64,000 bases of DNA, from the NCBI GenBank assembly GCA_900078375.1, contig FLQS01000034.1:1-64000 (forward strand), in the 5' to 3' direction. The translations under genes and the position numbers were made by a program. The DNA is from an uncultured Mycobacterium sp. (GTDB lineage: Bacteria; Actinomycetota; Actinomycetes; Mycobacteriales; Mycobacteriaceae). Under the pieces are notes generated by a model. That model was given only the letters and a program-made list of their open reading frames with translations, ran no database searches and was not told the DNA's origin. This document shows positions 25,114-32,979 of the stretch, in pieces. Position 1 is the stretch's first letter. The number at the start of each line of letters is the position of its first letter.

Positions 25114-25971
25114 GTGACATCACTGAGCGACGAGTTGAACGCGGCATTCACCCTCACCGAGGCCGGTGACGGCGTGTTCCGAGCCCCGTACTTCACCGAG
25201 CGGCGCGGAGTCGTCTTCGGCGGCCAGATGGTGGGCCAAGCGGTCGTCGCCGCCACCCGGTGCATTCCGGACAAGCGAGCGCGGTCGGTGCAGACCGTTT
25301 TCGCCAAGGGCGCACGGCTCGATCAGCCCGTCGATATTCAGGTCGAACCGATGCACCAAGGACGCAACATCGCCAGTGCCACAGTGACATTCACCCAGGA
25401 GGGACGGTTGTGTGCCCGCGCACTGGTCCTGCTGGACGTCGCCGAGCCGGACTTGGTGCACTACCAGATCCCGATGCCCGACGCACCCTCCCCGGACGTC
25501 ACCAAGGCTGTCCCCCACTGGCTGGCGGCCCCGCAGACGATTGTCGTCGGCGATGTCGATATCGCCGACCCCGCGCTCACCGGACCGGCCACACTGCAGC
25601 TGTGGGTCCGATTCCCCGAGGCGCCGGCCGGTGACGACACCGTGGCCCGGGCGCTGCTCGCCCACGCCACTGACGGTTGGCTGATCGCCACGGCGATGCG
25701 ACCCCACGCCGGCCTGGGCCAGGCTATGGCGCATACCGAGGTGTCGACCGGTGTGCTCACCCAGGACGTCACGTTCCACGACGCGTTCGACGCCCGGCAA
25801 TGGCTGCTCATCGATCACGAGGCTCAGGCGACCGGCGGCGGGCGCACCTACGGTCGTGGCCATGTCTTCACCGAAGACGGCCGCCTGGTGGCATCGTTCG
25901 TTCAGGAGGCCTTGCTGCGGCGCTTCCCGGACGGGCAGAACCCGCGGGGCAAGACGTCAACGATTTTCTAG
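25114..25971 (+). CDS. tesB: Acyl-CoA thioesterase II (TesB-like)
   Basis: A 285-residue double-hotdog acyl-CoA thioesterase, which hydrolyses medium- to long-chain acyl-CoA to free acid and CoA. Typical parts are RGVVFGGQMVGQAVVAA in the first hotdog, SVQTVFAKGARLDQPV, and in the second hotdog WLLIDHEAQATGGGRTYGRGHVFTEDG and ASFVQEALLR with the conserved Gln of the active site. Start GTG 25114 follows a -10 box by 6 nt. It ends inside the convergent dioxygenase gene (15-bp overlap). It probably belongs to the metabolic, not conflict-related, part of the accessory block. Confidence 0.9.
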   Translation: MTSLSDELNAAFTLTEAGDGVFRAPYFTERRGVVFGGQMVGQAVVAATRCIPDKRARSVQTVFAKGARLDQPVDIQVEPMHQGRNIASATVTFTQEGRLCARALVLLDVAEPDLVHYQIPMPDAPSPDVTKAVPHWLAAPQTIVVGDVDIADPALTGPATLQLWVRFPEAPAGDDTVARALLAHATDGWLIATAMRPHAGLGQAMAHTEVSTGVLTQDVTFHDAFDARQWLLIDHEAQATGGGRTYGRGHVFTEDGRLVASFVQEALLRRFPDGQNPRGKTSTIF

Positions 25972-26745
25972 CCCGAGGGTGTACGACGTCATCGACAGCG
26001 ACCCGTAGGAATAGCCGTCGGTGAGCACATCGACCGCACCCCCGTCCGCGGCGGCCAGTCCCGCGAAGTACAGCATCGGCAGGAAATGATCCGGGGTCGG
26101 CACCGCGGCCGCGTAGTCGGCATGGTCGCGCAGCCGGACGGCGTCGGCGGGGTCGTTCAACAGCTGCGCTCGGGCCTCGTCGTCAAAACGTTCGGCCCAG
26201 TCGAAGCCGTTGTCCCCCAAGTCCGGAACCATACCGGCCAGGTTATGAACGATGTTGCCGCTGCCCAGTATCAGCACGCCGCGCTCGCGCAAGGTCGCGA
26301 GCTTGGCGCCCAGCTCGAGGTGGTATTCCAGCGGCTTCTCGGCGTTGATAGCCAACTGCACCACCGGCACCGACGCGTCCGGGAACGCGTGCACCAGCAC
26401 CGACCAGGTGCCGTGGTCGATGCCCCAACTGTCGATATCGGCGCCCACCCAAGTCGGTTCGACCACGTCGGCGATCTCGCCGGCCAGCTCGGGCAGTCCC
26501 GGTGCCGGGTACTGCACCGCGAAGAGCTCGGTGGGAAAGCCGTAGAAGTCGTGGATGGTTCGCGGTACGGCCATCGCGGTCACGGCGGTGGCGTTGATGT
26601 ACCAGTGCGCGCTGACGACGAGAATCGCCCGCGGTCGCGGGACAGACTGGCCGAACGCACGCCACGCCTCGGTGTGGCGGTTGCGCTCCAGGGCGTTCAT
26701 CGGGCTGCCGTGCCCGATGAACGCCGCCGGCATGGGTGCGGTCAT
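25957..26745 (-). CDS. DODA-type extradiol ring-cleavage dioxygenase (LigB superfamily)
   Basis: A 262-residue class III extradiol dioxygenase like E. coli YgiD and plant DOPA dioxygenase, opening catechol rings with a non-heme metal. Metal-site residues are visible: His12 in FIGHGSPMNAL, His47 in VVSAHWYI, and the His in GSGNIVHNL; the conserved DHGTWSVLVHAFP follows as expected. The ATG at 26745 (a second ATG is five codons on) is 26 nt after the PhyH gene, so the two are likely co-transcribed from further upstream. The substrate, an aromatic diol or DOPA-like compound, is not defined by sequence. Overlaps the thioesterase end by 15 bp. Confidence 0.88.
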   Translation of the reverse strand: MTAPMPAAFIGHGSPMNALERNRHTEAWRAFGQSVPRPRAILVVSAHWYINATAVTAMAVPRTIHDFYGFPTELFAVQYPAPGLPELAGEIADVVEPTWVGADIDSWGIDHGTWSVLVHAFPDASVPVVQLAINAEKPLEYHLELGAKLATLRERGVLILGSGNIVHNLAGMVPDLGDNGFDWAERFDDEARAQLLNDPADAVRLRDHADYAAAVPTPDHFLPMLYFAGLAAADGGAVDVLTDGYSYGSLSMTSYTLGLENR

Positions 26746-26771
26746 GCGTCTAGTTAACCGCGGGTGGCGGG

Positions 26772-27659
26772 TTACTCGCTATGGGTGAGTTGGTCGGCGA
26801 ACGCGGTGCCCGCATTCCCGTTGAGTTTGGCCGCGTCGAAGCCGTAGGCGACCTCGTCACCGCGGATCGCGCGCAGCGGATCCTCGAAGTCGCGGAAATA
26901 GCCCATGGCCCAGGCGCCCTCCTGGTAGCCGATCAGCTTCAGCAGGTCGTCATCGAGTGTGCGCGCGACTTCGGGTGGTACCGAAAGGAATTGGTTCTCC
27001 TCCTGGCGGACCCAGCCGACGCAGTAGTTGACGTTGATGGCACGCCGGATCTTGTCGCTGCGGTTGGCGGCGCCGCTGTGCACGATCTTGCCGGAGTAGA
27101 GCAGCACCGATCCGCGCGACATTTCGGCCTGCAGGCATTCGTCGTCGGCGTAGTCGGTCGGCTTCTTGTCGCCGACCTGGCTGCCCGGCACGACCCGAGT
27201 GGCGCCCATCTCCGCGGTGTAGTCGGTCATCGCCCAGAGCGTGTTGCACTGCACGTGATACTCGTCGGGAAAGGGATAGAAGTCGAAGGCATTCTGGTCG
27301 CGGTGCAGCGCCTGGTCCGATTCGCCCGGTTCGATCGAGATGACCTGGGTCAGCATCAGCTGGAATGCGCTGGCGTGGCCGAGAAAGTCCTTGCACACCC
27401 CGAGAATGGTCGGATCCTGGATCAGCGTGCGACAGGCCGGCGAACGGGCGACGAGCGCACCGGTGCGCCGGGTCTTGCGGCCGATCATCGCGTTGTAGCC
27501 CATCGGCGTCGCATCGAGGTACGGCGTCAGTTCGTCGCTGATGGTGTCCATCAACGAGTTCGGGACCAGGTCGTCGACGATGACGTAGCCGTCGCGGCGT
27601 AGGTGGTCGGCGAGGTCGGCCGGGGACGTCGTGGCCGGAACGTGCGTCAGCGCGGTCAT
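26772..27659 (-). CDS. Phytanoyl-CoA dioxygenase (PhyH) family oxygenase
   Basis: A 295-residue Fe(II)/2-oxoglutarate oxygenase. The facial triad is visible: His119 and Asp121 in ALHRDQNAFDF and the distal His in GKIVHSGAANRSD, followed by the Arg of DKIRRAINVNY that binds 2-oxoglutarate. Family members hydroxylate acyl-CoAs, ectoine, or small natural products; this one resembles generic mycobacterial PhyH proteins and its substrate is unknown. ATG 27659 is selected since homologous sequence starts shortly after it; the open frame extends to 27713. Transcribed after the LysR-type gene (57-nt gap) and before the DODA gene (26-nt gap), a probable three-gene operon. Confidence 0.87.
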   Translation of the reverse strand: MTALTHVPATTSPADLADHLRRDGYVIVDDLVPNSLMDTISDELTPYLDATPMGYNAMIGRKTRRTGALVARSPACRTLIQDPTILGVCKDFLGHASAFQLMLTQVISIEPGESDQALHRDQNAFDFYPFPDEYHVQCNTLWAMTDYTAEMGATRVVPGSQVGDKKPTDYADDECLQAEMSRGSVLLYSGKIVHSGAANRSDKIRRAINVNYCVGWVRQEENQFLSVPPEVARTLDDDLLKLIGYQEGAWAMGYFRDFEDPLRAIRGDEVAYGFDAAKLNGNAGTAFADQLTHSE

Positions 27660-27716
27660 GGCTTCGAGTATCGCGGAGCATGTGTGTTGACCAGGTAAAA
27701 CAGCGTCACACATCCG

Positions 27717-28430
27717 TTACGGCTTGCGTCGCCTCGCCGGATCGGGCTTGCGGGCGACCTTCCCCGCGGCGGCGCGGGCGGCCTGCTTGGCCAGCGTCTT
27801 CTCCCGTGCGGTGCGCTTGGGCGGCGGCTGGGCTGACCCTCGCGACGAAGTGGGTTTGCGGCCCCGCACGATTCCGGTGAATTCCTCGACCAGTGCCGAG
27901 GGTGGCCCTTCCGGGAAGGCCAGCGCCACGGCACACGACGGCGCGTCGGCGATCGGGCGATACGTGAGGTCCTTGCGGTGATACAGCCGGGCCAGCGACT
28001 GCGGGACGATGAGCGCACCCACCCCCGCGGCGACGAGTTCTATTGCATCCTCGGTGGTTTCGGGGCGGTGATCGACCGGGGTGCCGGGAGCGTCCGCCCA
28101 GGCGACGACATCGTCGAGTGGCAGCAGTATCGGCTCGCCGTCGAGGTCGGCGGAGGTGATCTCGTCGACTGCGCTCAGGAGGTGGTCGGTGGGCACCACA
28201 GCCACCGTCGTCTCCTGGTAGAGCGGCACGACGGCCAACGCCGAGGTGTCGGTCGGCAGCCGGAGCAACGCCACGTCGACGATCCCGGCCCGCACTTCGG
28301 CGGCAGCGTCGGCCGCGGCGACGGCGCGCAACGTCAGCCGAACATCGGGGTAGCGCTCGGCCCAGGTCCGCGCCCACTTCGCGGGCGTCCCACCGGGGAC
28401 GTACCCGAGGGTGAGCGAGGGCTGGGTCAC
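27717..28430 (-). CDS. LysR-type substrate-binding domain protein lacking a DNA-binding domain
   Basis: A 237-residue protein that is only the effector-binding part of a LysR regulator: LTLGYVPGGTPAKWARTW at the start, DVALLRLPTDTSALAVVPLY, then VAVVPTDHLL, and AIELVAAGVGALIVPQSLARL. The N-terminal winged helix is absent because the gene begins with the first strand of this domain. The C-terminus is a basic tail (KRTAREKTLAKQAARAAAGK) that could bind nucleic acid or ribosomes. Start GTG 28430 is 6 nt after TAGCCT, so leaderless. It is divergent from the DUF5997 gene, only 28 bp away, a pair I recall as conserved in actinobacteria. Confidence 0.85.
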   Translation of the reverse strand: MTQPSLTLGYVPGGTPAKWARTWAERYPDVRLTLRAVAAADAAAEVRAGIVDVALLRLPTDTSALAVVPLYQETTVAVVPTDHLLSAVDEITSADLDGEPILLPLDDVVAWADAPGTPVDHRPETTEDAIELVAAGVGALIVPQSLARLYHRKDLTYRPIADAPSCAVALAFPEGPPSALVEEFTGIVRGRKPTSSRGSAQPPPKRTAREKTLAKQAARAAAGKVARKPDPARRRKP

Positions 28431-28458
28431 GGCATCAGGCTACCGATAGGCTTGTGCG
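28431..28458. promoter_or_regulatory. 28-bp divergent promoter with two leaderless starts
   Basis: The whole gap between the LysR-type gene and the DUF5997 gene. On the plus strand TAGGCT (28447-28452) is 6 nt before ATG 28459; on the minus strand TAGCCT (28442-28437) is 6 nt before GTG 28430. The two -10 boxes are mirror images, so both -35 regions lie inside the opposite gene. Confidence 0.6.
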
Positions 28459-28839
28459 ATGAGCAGGCCTAACGCGCAGTCCATGAAACCCGCTACGGCG
28501 GCGAAGAAGCTGGATGTGTACCTGCCCGCGACGCCCGCGGAGTTCCAGGAGAACGCAATCACCCGCGACGAGCTCGCCGCCCTGCAGGCGGATCCGCCGC
28601 AGTGGCTCAAGGACCTCCGCAAGAACGGGCCGCACCCGAAGAACCTCGTGGCCGCCAAGCTGAGCATTTCGATCGCCGGCCTCGCCCGTGGCGGTGTGGT
28701 GGACGCGCTCACCACCGAACAGATCGATGCGCTGCTCGCGGAGAAGCCGGACTGGCTGGTGGCCGAACGCGAGAGCTACCAGGCGGTGCTGGCCGAGGAG
28801 CGACGCCTGAAGGCGCTGCAGGCCCGAAAATCCCGTTGA
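28459..28839 (+). CDS. DUF5997 family protein
   Basis: A 126-residue protein of the actinobacterial DUF5997 family: KPATAAKKLDVYLPATPAEFQENAITR, then LQADPPQWLKDLRKNGPHPKNLVAAKL, SISIAGLARGGVVDALTTEQIDALLAEKPDWL and a charged C-terminal helix. Function is not known. The middle part, with SIAGLARGG and TTEQID, looks like a compact helical domain that could bind nucleic acid. ATG 28459 is leaderless with TAGGCT 6 nt upstream. Gene order with the divergent LysR-like effector domain suggests that the two proteins act together, perhaps as a split regulator; this is inference. Confidence 0.82.
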   Translation: MSRPNAQSMKPATAAKKLDVYLPATPAEFQENAITRDELAALQADPPQWLKDLRKNGPHPKNLVAAKLSISIAGLARGGVVDALTTEQIDALLAEKPDWLVAERESYQAVLAEERRLKALQARKSR

Positions 28840-28894
28840 GATAGCACTGAGGGCGAAAAATTCGCCAAATCATCGCACTCAGCGCTATCTCAAC
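28835..28894. terminator. Nested long inverted repeat between convergent DUF5997 and nrdE
   Basis: Outer arms GTTGAGATAGCACTGAG (28835-28851) and CTCAGCGCTATCTCAAC (28878-28894) pair over 17 bp with one mismatch. Inside is a second hairpin GGCGAA-AAA-TTCGCC (28852-28866). The DUF5997 stop codon lies within the first arm. Position between two converging genes suggests a two-way terminator or RNA-end protection. Confidence 0.65.
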
Positions 28895-28912
28895 GCAGCG
28901 GGCTTTGTAGCA

Positions 28913-31081
28913 CTACAGCATGCAGCTGACGCAACCCTCGACTTCAGTGCCCTCCAAAGCCATCTGGCGAAGCCGGATGTAGTACAGCGTCTTGATTCCC
29001 TTGCGCCAGGCGTAGATCTGCGCCTTGTTGACCTCGCGGGTATCGGCGGTGTCCTTGAAGAACAGCGTCAGACTCAGCCCCTGGTCCACATGCTGAGTGG
29101 CCGCGGCGTAGGTGTCGATGATCTTCTCGTAGCCGATCTCGTACGCGTCCTGGTAGTACTCCAGGTTGTCATTGGTCATATAGGGCGCCGGGTAGTAGAC
29201 GCGGCCGATCTTGCCTTCCTTGCGGATCTCAACCTTGCTGGCCACCGGGTGGATCGAGCTGGTGGAGTGGTTGATGTAGGAGATCGACCCGGTCGGCGGC
29301 ACCGCCTGCAGGTTCTGGTTGTAGATGCCGTTGGCCTGCACCGACTCCTTGAGCCGCGACCAATCCTCTTGCGTGGGAATGCGAATGCCCGCTTCGGCGA
29401 ATAATTCGCGAACCCGCTCGGTAGCCGGCTCCCACACCTGGTCGGTGTACTTGTCGAAGAACTCACCACTGGCGTACTTCGACTTCTCGAAGCCCTTGAA
29501 CGACGTCCCGCGCTCGATGGAGATCTTGTTCGACGCCCGCAGCGCGTGGTACAGCACCGTGTAGAAGTACATGTTGGTGAAGTCGATGCCCTCTTCGGAT
29601 CCGTAGAAGATCCGTTCGCGCGCAAGGTATCCGTGCAGGTTCATCTGCCCGAGGCCGATGGCGTGCGAATCGTTGTTGCCCTGCTCGATCGACGGCACCG
29701 ACCAGATGTGCGTCTGGTCGCTGACGGCGGTCAACCCGCGGATGGCCACCTCGATGGTCTGCGCGAAGTCCGGCGAGTCCATCGCCTTGGCGATGTTCAG
29801 CGAACCGAGGTTGCACGAAATATCCTTGCCCACCTTGGCATACGACAGGTCCTCGTTGAACAGCGACGGCGTCGACACCTGCAGGATCTCCGAGCACAGG
29901 TTGCTGTGGGTGATCTTGCCGTCGATCGGGTTGGCCCGGTTCACCGTGTCCTCGAACATGACGTACGGGTAGCCGGACTCGAACTGCAGCTCGGCCAGCG
30001 TCTGGAAGAACTCGCGGGCCTTGATCTTGGTCTTGCGAATCCGGCCGTCGTTGACCATCTCGTGGTACTTCTCGGTGACCGAGATGTCGGCGAACGGCAC
30101 GCCGTACACGCGCTCGACGTCATACGGCGAGAACAGGTACATGTCCTCGTTCTTCTTCGCCAGCTCGAAGGTGATGTCGGGAATCACCACGCCCAGCGAG
30201 AGCGTTTTGATGCGGATCTTCTCATCGGCGTTCTCCCGCTTGGTGTCCAGGAAGCGGTAGATGTCGGGGTGGTGGGCGTGCAGGTACACCGCGCCCGCAC
30301 CCTGGCGCGCACCGAGCTGGTTGGCGTAGGAGAACGAGTCCTCCAGCAGCTTCATGATCGGGATGACACCCGAGCTCTGGTTCTCGATGTTCTTGATCGG
30401 TGCGCCATGCTCACGAATGTTGGTCAGCAGCAACGCAACTCCACCGCCGCGCTTGGACAGCTGCAGCGCGGAGTTGATCGAGCGGCCGATCGACTCCATG
30501 TTGTCCTCGATGCGCAGCAGGAAGCAGCTCACCGGCTCGCCGCGTTGCGCCTTGCCCGAGTTGAGGAACGTCGGGGTGGCCGGCTGAAAGCGACCGTCGA
30601 TGATCTCGTCGACCAGCTTCTCGGCCAGGGTGGTGTCACCGGCGGCCAGCGTCAGCGCCACCATCACCACGCGGTCTTCGAAGCGCTCCAGGTAGCGCTT
30701 CCCGTCGAAGGTCTTCAGCGTGTACGAGGTGTAGTACTTGAACGCGCCGAGGAAGGTCGGGAACCGGAACTTCTTGGCGTACGCGCGATCCAGCAGCGTC
30801 TTGACGTAGTTGCGCGAGTACTGGTCGAGAACGTCACGCTCGTAGTAGTTCTCGCGAATCAGGTAGTCGAGCTTCTCGTCCTGATTGTGGAAGAACACAG
30901 TGTTCTGGTTGACGTGTTCGAGGAAGTACTGGCGGGCGGCCAGACGATCCATGTCGAACTGGATCTTGCCGTCCTTGTCGTACAGATTGAGCATCGCGTT
31001 GAGCGCGTGGTAATCGGTCTCCCCTGGCAATGCATGCCCCGAAGTCGTTACAGGCTCTGCAGCTGTGACTGTAGGTGCCAC
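28913..31081 (-). CDS. nrdE: Class Ib ribonucleotide reductase, catalytic alpha subunit
   Basis: A 722-residue R1E subunit reducing ribonucleoside diphosphates with the radical from NrdF. Sequence is very close to mycobacterial NrdE: GGGVALLLTNIREHGAP, SYANQLGARQGAGAVYLHAHHPDIYRF, the active-site THSNLCSEILQ and EDLSYAKVGKDISCNLGSLN, and the redox-active tail GCVSC just before the end. The last visible Cys pair is reduced by NrdH. The start is GTG 31081, with GGGAGG 10-14 nt upstream; it overlaps nrdI by 34 nt. Last gene of nrdH-nrdI-nrdE, under the NrdR-like box at 31991. nrdF2, the partner, is separate. Confidence 0.97.
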   Translation of the reverse strand: MAPTVTAAEPVTTSGHALPGETDYHALNAMLNLYDKDGKIQFDMDRLAARQYFLEHVNQNTVFFHNQDEKLDYLIRENYYERDVLDQYSRNYVKTLLDRAYAKKFRFPTFLGAFKYYTSYTLKTFDGKRYLERFEDRVVMVALTLAAGDTTLAEKLVDEIIDGRFQPATPTFLNSGKAQRGEPVSCFLLRIEDNMESIGRSINSALQLSKRGGGVALLLTNIREHGAPIKNIENQSSGVIPIMKLLEDSFSYANQLGARQGAGAVYLHAHHPDIYRFLDTKRENADEKIRIKTLSLGVVIPDITFELAKKNEDMYLFSPYDVERVYGVPFADISVTEKYHEMVNDGRIRKTKIKAREFFQTLAELQFESGYPYVMFEDTVNRANPIDGKITHSNLCSEILQVSTPSLFNEDLSYAKVGKDISCNLGSLNIAKAMDSPDFAQTIEVAIRGLTAVSDQTHIWSVPSIEQGNNDSHAIGLGQMNLHGYLARERIFYGSEEGIDFTNMYFYTVLYHALRASNKISIERGTSFKGFEKSKYASGEFFDKYTDQVWEPATERVRELFAEAGIRIPTQEDWSRLKESVQANGIYNQNLQAVPPTGSISYINHSTSSIHPVASKVEIRKEGKIGRVYYPAPYMTNDNLEYYQDAYEIGYEKIIDTYAAATQHVDQGLSLTLFFKDTADTREVNKAQIYAWRKGIKTLYYIRLRQMALEGTEVEGCVSCML

Positions 31082-31524
31082 GTGTCCTCGTCCTCCCAGA
31101 ATTTCGCCAACTCCGCACGGACGGCTTGCACGTCCTCTGCGGTTCCCATCATTTCGAAGCGGTACAGAAACGGAACGTCGCACTTGTGCGAAACCAGACT
31201 GGCCGCAAAGCAGTACTCGGCACCGAATTGGGTATTGCCGGCCCCGACCACCGCGCGGATCAGGGACCGATTGTGCGGATTATTCAAAAATGCGATGACC
31301 TGCTTGGGCACATATCCCTTGGCGTCCAGCGTCGGGCTGTCACCGCGGCCCCTGCCGTAGGTCGGCAGGAGCAGGACATAGGGCCTGTCCACCTCGATGC
31401 GCTCGTGGAGAGGAATCCGGATGGCCGGCACGCCCAGCTTCTGCACGAAGCGGTGGGTGTTCTCCGAGACGCTGGAGAAGTACACCAACCGCTCCGGGCC
31501 CGCCAGGCCGCCATCCGGATTCAT
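31048..31524 (-). CDS. nrdI: NrdI flavodoxin for class Ib RNR activation
   Basis: A 158-residue FMN flavodoxin that supplies oxidant (superoxide) to build the Mn2-tyrosyl radical in NrdF. It has the FMN phosphate loop YFSSVSENTHRFVQKL and the second and third FMN loops LLPTYGRGRGDSP and VGAGNTQFGAEYCFAAS, all typical. Its end overlaps the start of nrdE by 34 nt, so the two are translationally coupled. ATG 31524 has GAGGAG 7 nt upstream; a GTG directly precedes it. Lies 28 nt after nrdH. Confidence 0.96.
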   Translation of the reverse strand: MNPDGGLAGPERLVYFSSVSENTHRFVQKLGVPAIRIPLHERIEVDRPYVLLLPTYGRGRGDSPTLDAKGYVPKQVIAFLNNPHNRSLIRAVVGAGNTQFGAEYCFAASLVSHKCDVPFLYRFEMMGTAEDVQAVRAELAKFWEDEDTWHLQSQLQSL

Positions 31525-31552
31525 CACATCGCTCCTCGTGGCGTCCGGGTCG

Positions 31553-31792
31553 CTAAGCGGTCAGTGCGGCACCGGCGAGGGCGTTGATCCGGTCGGGCCG
31601 GAAGCCTGACCAGTGGTCACCGCCGGCAACCACGACTGGTGCCTGCAGGTAGCCCATCGCCATCACGTAATCGCGGGCTTCAGCGTCCTCGGAAATGTCG
31701 ACGACGTCGTAGGCCAGCCCCTGCTTGTCCAGGGCTTTGTAGGTCATGTTGCACTGCACGCAGGCGGGCTTGGTGTACACGGTGATGGTCAT
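31553..31792 (-). CDS. nrdH: NrdH glutaredoxin-like redoxin
   Basis: A 79-residue electron donor for NrdE, reduced by thioredoxin reductase. The active site is Cys11-Val-Gln-Cys14 in TKPACVQCNMTYKAL, followed by APVVVAGGDHWSGFRPDRI, the NrdH signature that separates it from glutathione-dependent glutaredoxins. ATG 31792 is the only plausible start. First gene of nrdHIE; the preceding 413 bp contain an NrdR-like box about 200 nt upstream. Confidence 0.96.
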   Translation of the reverse strand: MTITVYTKPACVQCNMTYKALDKQGLAYDVVDISEDAEARDYVMAMGYLQAPVVVAGGDHWSGFRPDRINALAGAALTA

Positions 31793-32205
31793 CTGCGGTA
31801 TGGCTCCTCAGCGAAACATGGAGATGGACTCAAGACGGTCACGGGATGGTCTGTGCGCAGGCACTCATAAGCTTTCAGCGAGCTTTCGGACCGTGAAATT
31901 CCTGGCTGGCGGAGCCGCTCGGACCGACATCTCAGCTTCGGTTCCGGCGTTCCGGCGGCCCTGTGAATCTCGGGTCTGTCGGCTTGTCGAACACTACACC
32001 TAGTGGCCGACAGCGAGAAGAGATACAACATGTTCTGAATAACAATTGTGAAATTCCCTGGTCGTGAGCACTCCAGCACCGCCCGGATCGGCGTGTCGCA
32101 TGTCACAACACGCCGGGCGACACCGGCTGCCCCTAGATCTACCAGCAGGCACCGACAATGTCGGCCTGCCCGGCCCCGTGACCGCCGCGCACAGCAACCC
32201 GAGAA
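31793..32205 (-). other. 413-bp intergenic region upstream of nrdHIE
   Basis: Holds the nrdHIE promoter and an NrdR-like box (31991-32006), with a weaker site 32 bp further. There is an AT-richer stretch at 32020-32055 with the palindromes AACATGTT and CAATTG. The other 200 nt next to nrdH form a long untranslated leader in which I find no convincing gene or riboswitch. The opposite flank ends at the TetR stop. Confidence 0.5.
31991..32038 (-). promoter_or_regulatory. NrdR-like boxes upstream of nrdHIE
   Basis: ACACTACACCTAGTGG (31991-32006) matches the NrdR consensus at 12 of 16 positions. A second site at 32023-32038, ATACAACATGTTCTGA, matches only 9 of 16 but lies at an offset of 32 bp, the same as between the two boxes before nrdF2. 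NrdR represses ribonucleotide reductase genes when dATP is high. Confidence 0.65.
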
Positions 32206-32919
32206 TCACGCTGATTCGGCCAACCGTGCCAGCCACTCGCCGAGCAGAACGCGCTCTCCCGCGCTGAGCGCCGACCTGCCCGCTCCGGCCCGCAGCAGTG
32301 CGCCTAGCCGTGCCGCGGCATCGGCGATCTCACCGCCACTGCCGGTGCCACCGCCCAGCCCGGCCGCAGCGATCACGCCGCCCAGCACGTTCTCGCGCAG
32401 TGCCGTCGACAACGTCAGATCGGCCGTCCCGGCGGGCTCGGCGATCAACTGCAGGGTGATCCCGACGTTGGCGGCCACGACCTGCTGCACCACCTCGTCG
32501 ATGGGGGCTAGGAGCAGCCCGTCGCGGTCCAGCCGCTCGACCAGGGTTCGCAGCCGCGCCTCGGCGACCGCGGTCACCTTGCACGGCCGGCCCGGCGCGA
32601 TCCGCCCGTACAGCAGCACGTAGAACGCCGGGTTGTCCAACCCATAACGGACGTGGTTGTCCCAGCCTGCCCGCAGGTCGGCAACCGCGTCGCCCTCGGA
32701 GCCGTCGGTCCCGTACTGGCCCAGCCCGTACTCGACGACCGCATCGAGTAATCCCTGCTTGCTGCCGAAGTGGTGATAGAGGGTGGGCGCGCCCACCCCG
32801 GCCCGTGCGCAGATCGCCCGAGTGGACACCGACTCGCCCGGTGCGGCGTCAAGGAGCTCGGCGGCAGCCCACAGCAGCCTGTCGCGAGCGCTTCCGGCGT
32901 CATCCAGCTTGTCTTGCAC
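32206..32919 (-). CDS. TetR-family transcriptional regulator
   Basis: A 237-residue TetR repressor with HTH in residues about 30-55 (VSTRAICARAGVGAPTLYHHF) and an alanine/glycine-rich ligand domain. GTG 32919 is leaderless: TACTAT on the minus strand ends 6 nt before it. This -10 box lies inside the TATAG-CTATA palindrome of the divergent region, so the protein probably represses itself as well as the SDR gene that starts at 32980. The ligand may be the SDR substrate. Not part of the Rv3043-Rv3063 order I remember, so it seems to be an insertion here. Confidence 0.87.
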   Translation of the reverse strand: MQDKLDDAGSARDRLLWAAAELLDAAPGESVSTRAICARAGVGAPTLYHHFGSKQGLLDAVVEYGLGQYGTDGSEGDAVADLRAGWDNHVRYGLDNPAFYVLLYGRIAPGRPCKVTAVAEARLRTLVERLDRDGLLLAPIDEVVQQVVAANVGITLQLIAEPAGTADLTLSTALRENVLGGVIAAAGLGGGTGSGGEIADAAARLGALLRAGAGRSALSAGERVLLGEWLARLAESA

Positions 32920-32920
32920 A

Positions 32921-32951
32921 CCGCTATAGTAGTTCTATATCGCCGCTATAG
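32921..32951. promoter_or_regulatory. Operator of the TetR/SDR divergent pair
   Basis: CCGCTATAG occurs twice in direct orientation (32921-32929 and 32943-32951), and TATAG-TAGTT-CTATA (32925-32939) is an inverted repeat. The TetR -10 box (32926-32931) is within it. A TetR dimer, or two, binding here would block both divergent genes. Confidence 0.65.
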
Positions 32952-32979
32952 CATGCACCCCGAGTCGAGGAGAGTCGTC

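Noticed and set aside
29546..31360. 604-codon open frame opposite nrdE
   Set aside because: Shadow of the strongly conserved nrdE gene; its translation is Val/Arg/Gln-rich with no family similarity.
31793..32205. Small genes in the nrdHIE upstream region
   Set aside because: Short frames exist on both strands (for example 32064-32267) but none has a ribosome site, codon bias or family motif; the region is better explained as regulatory DNA.
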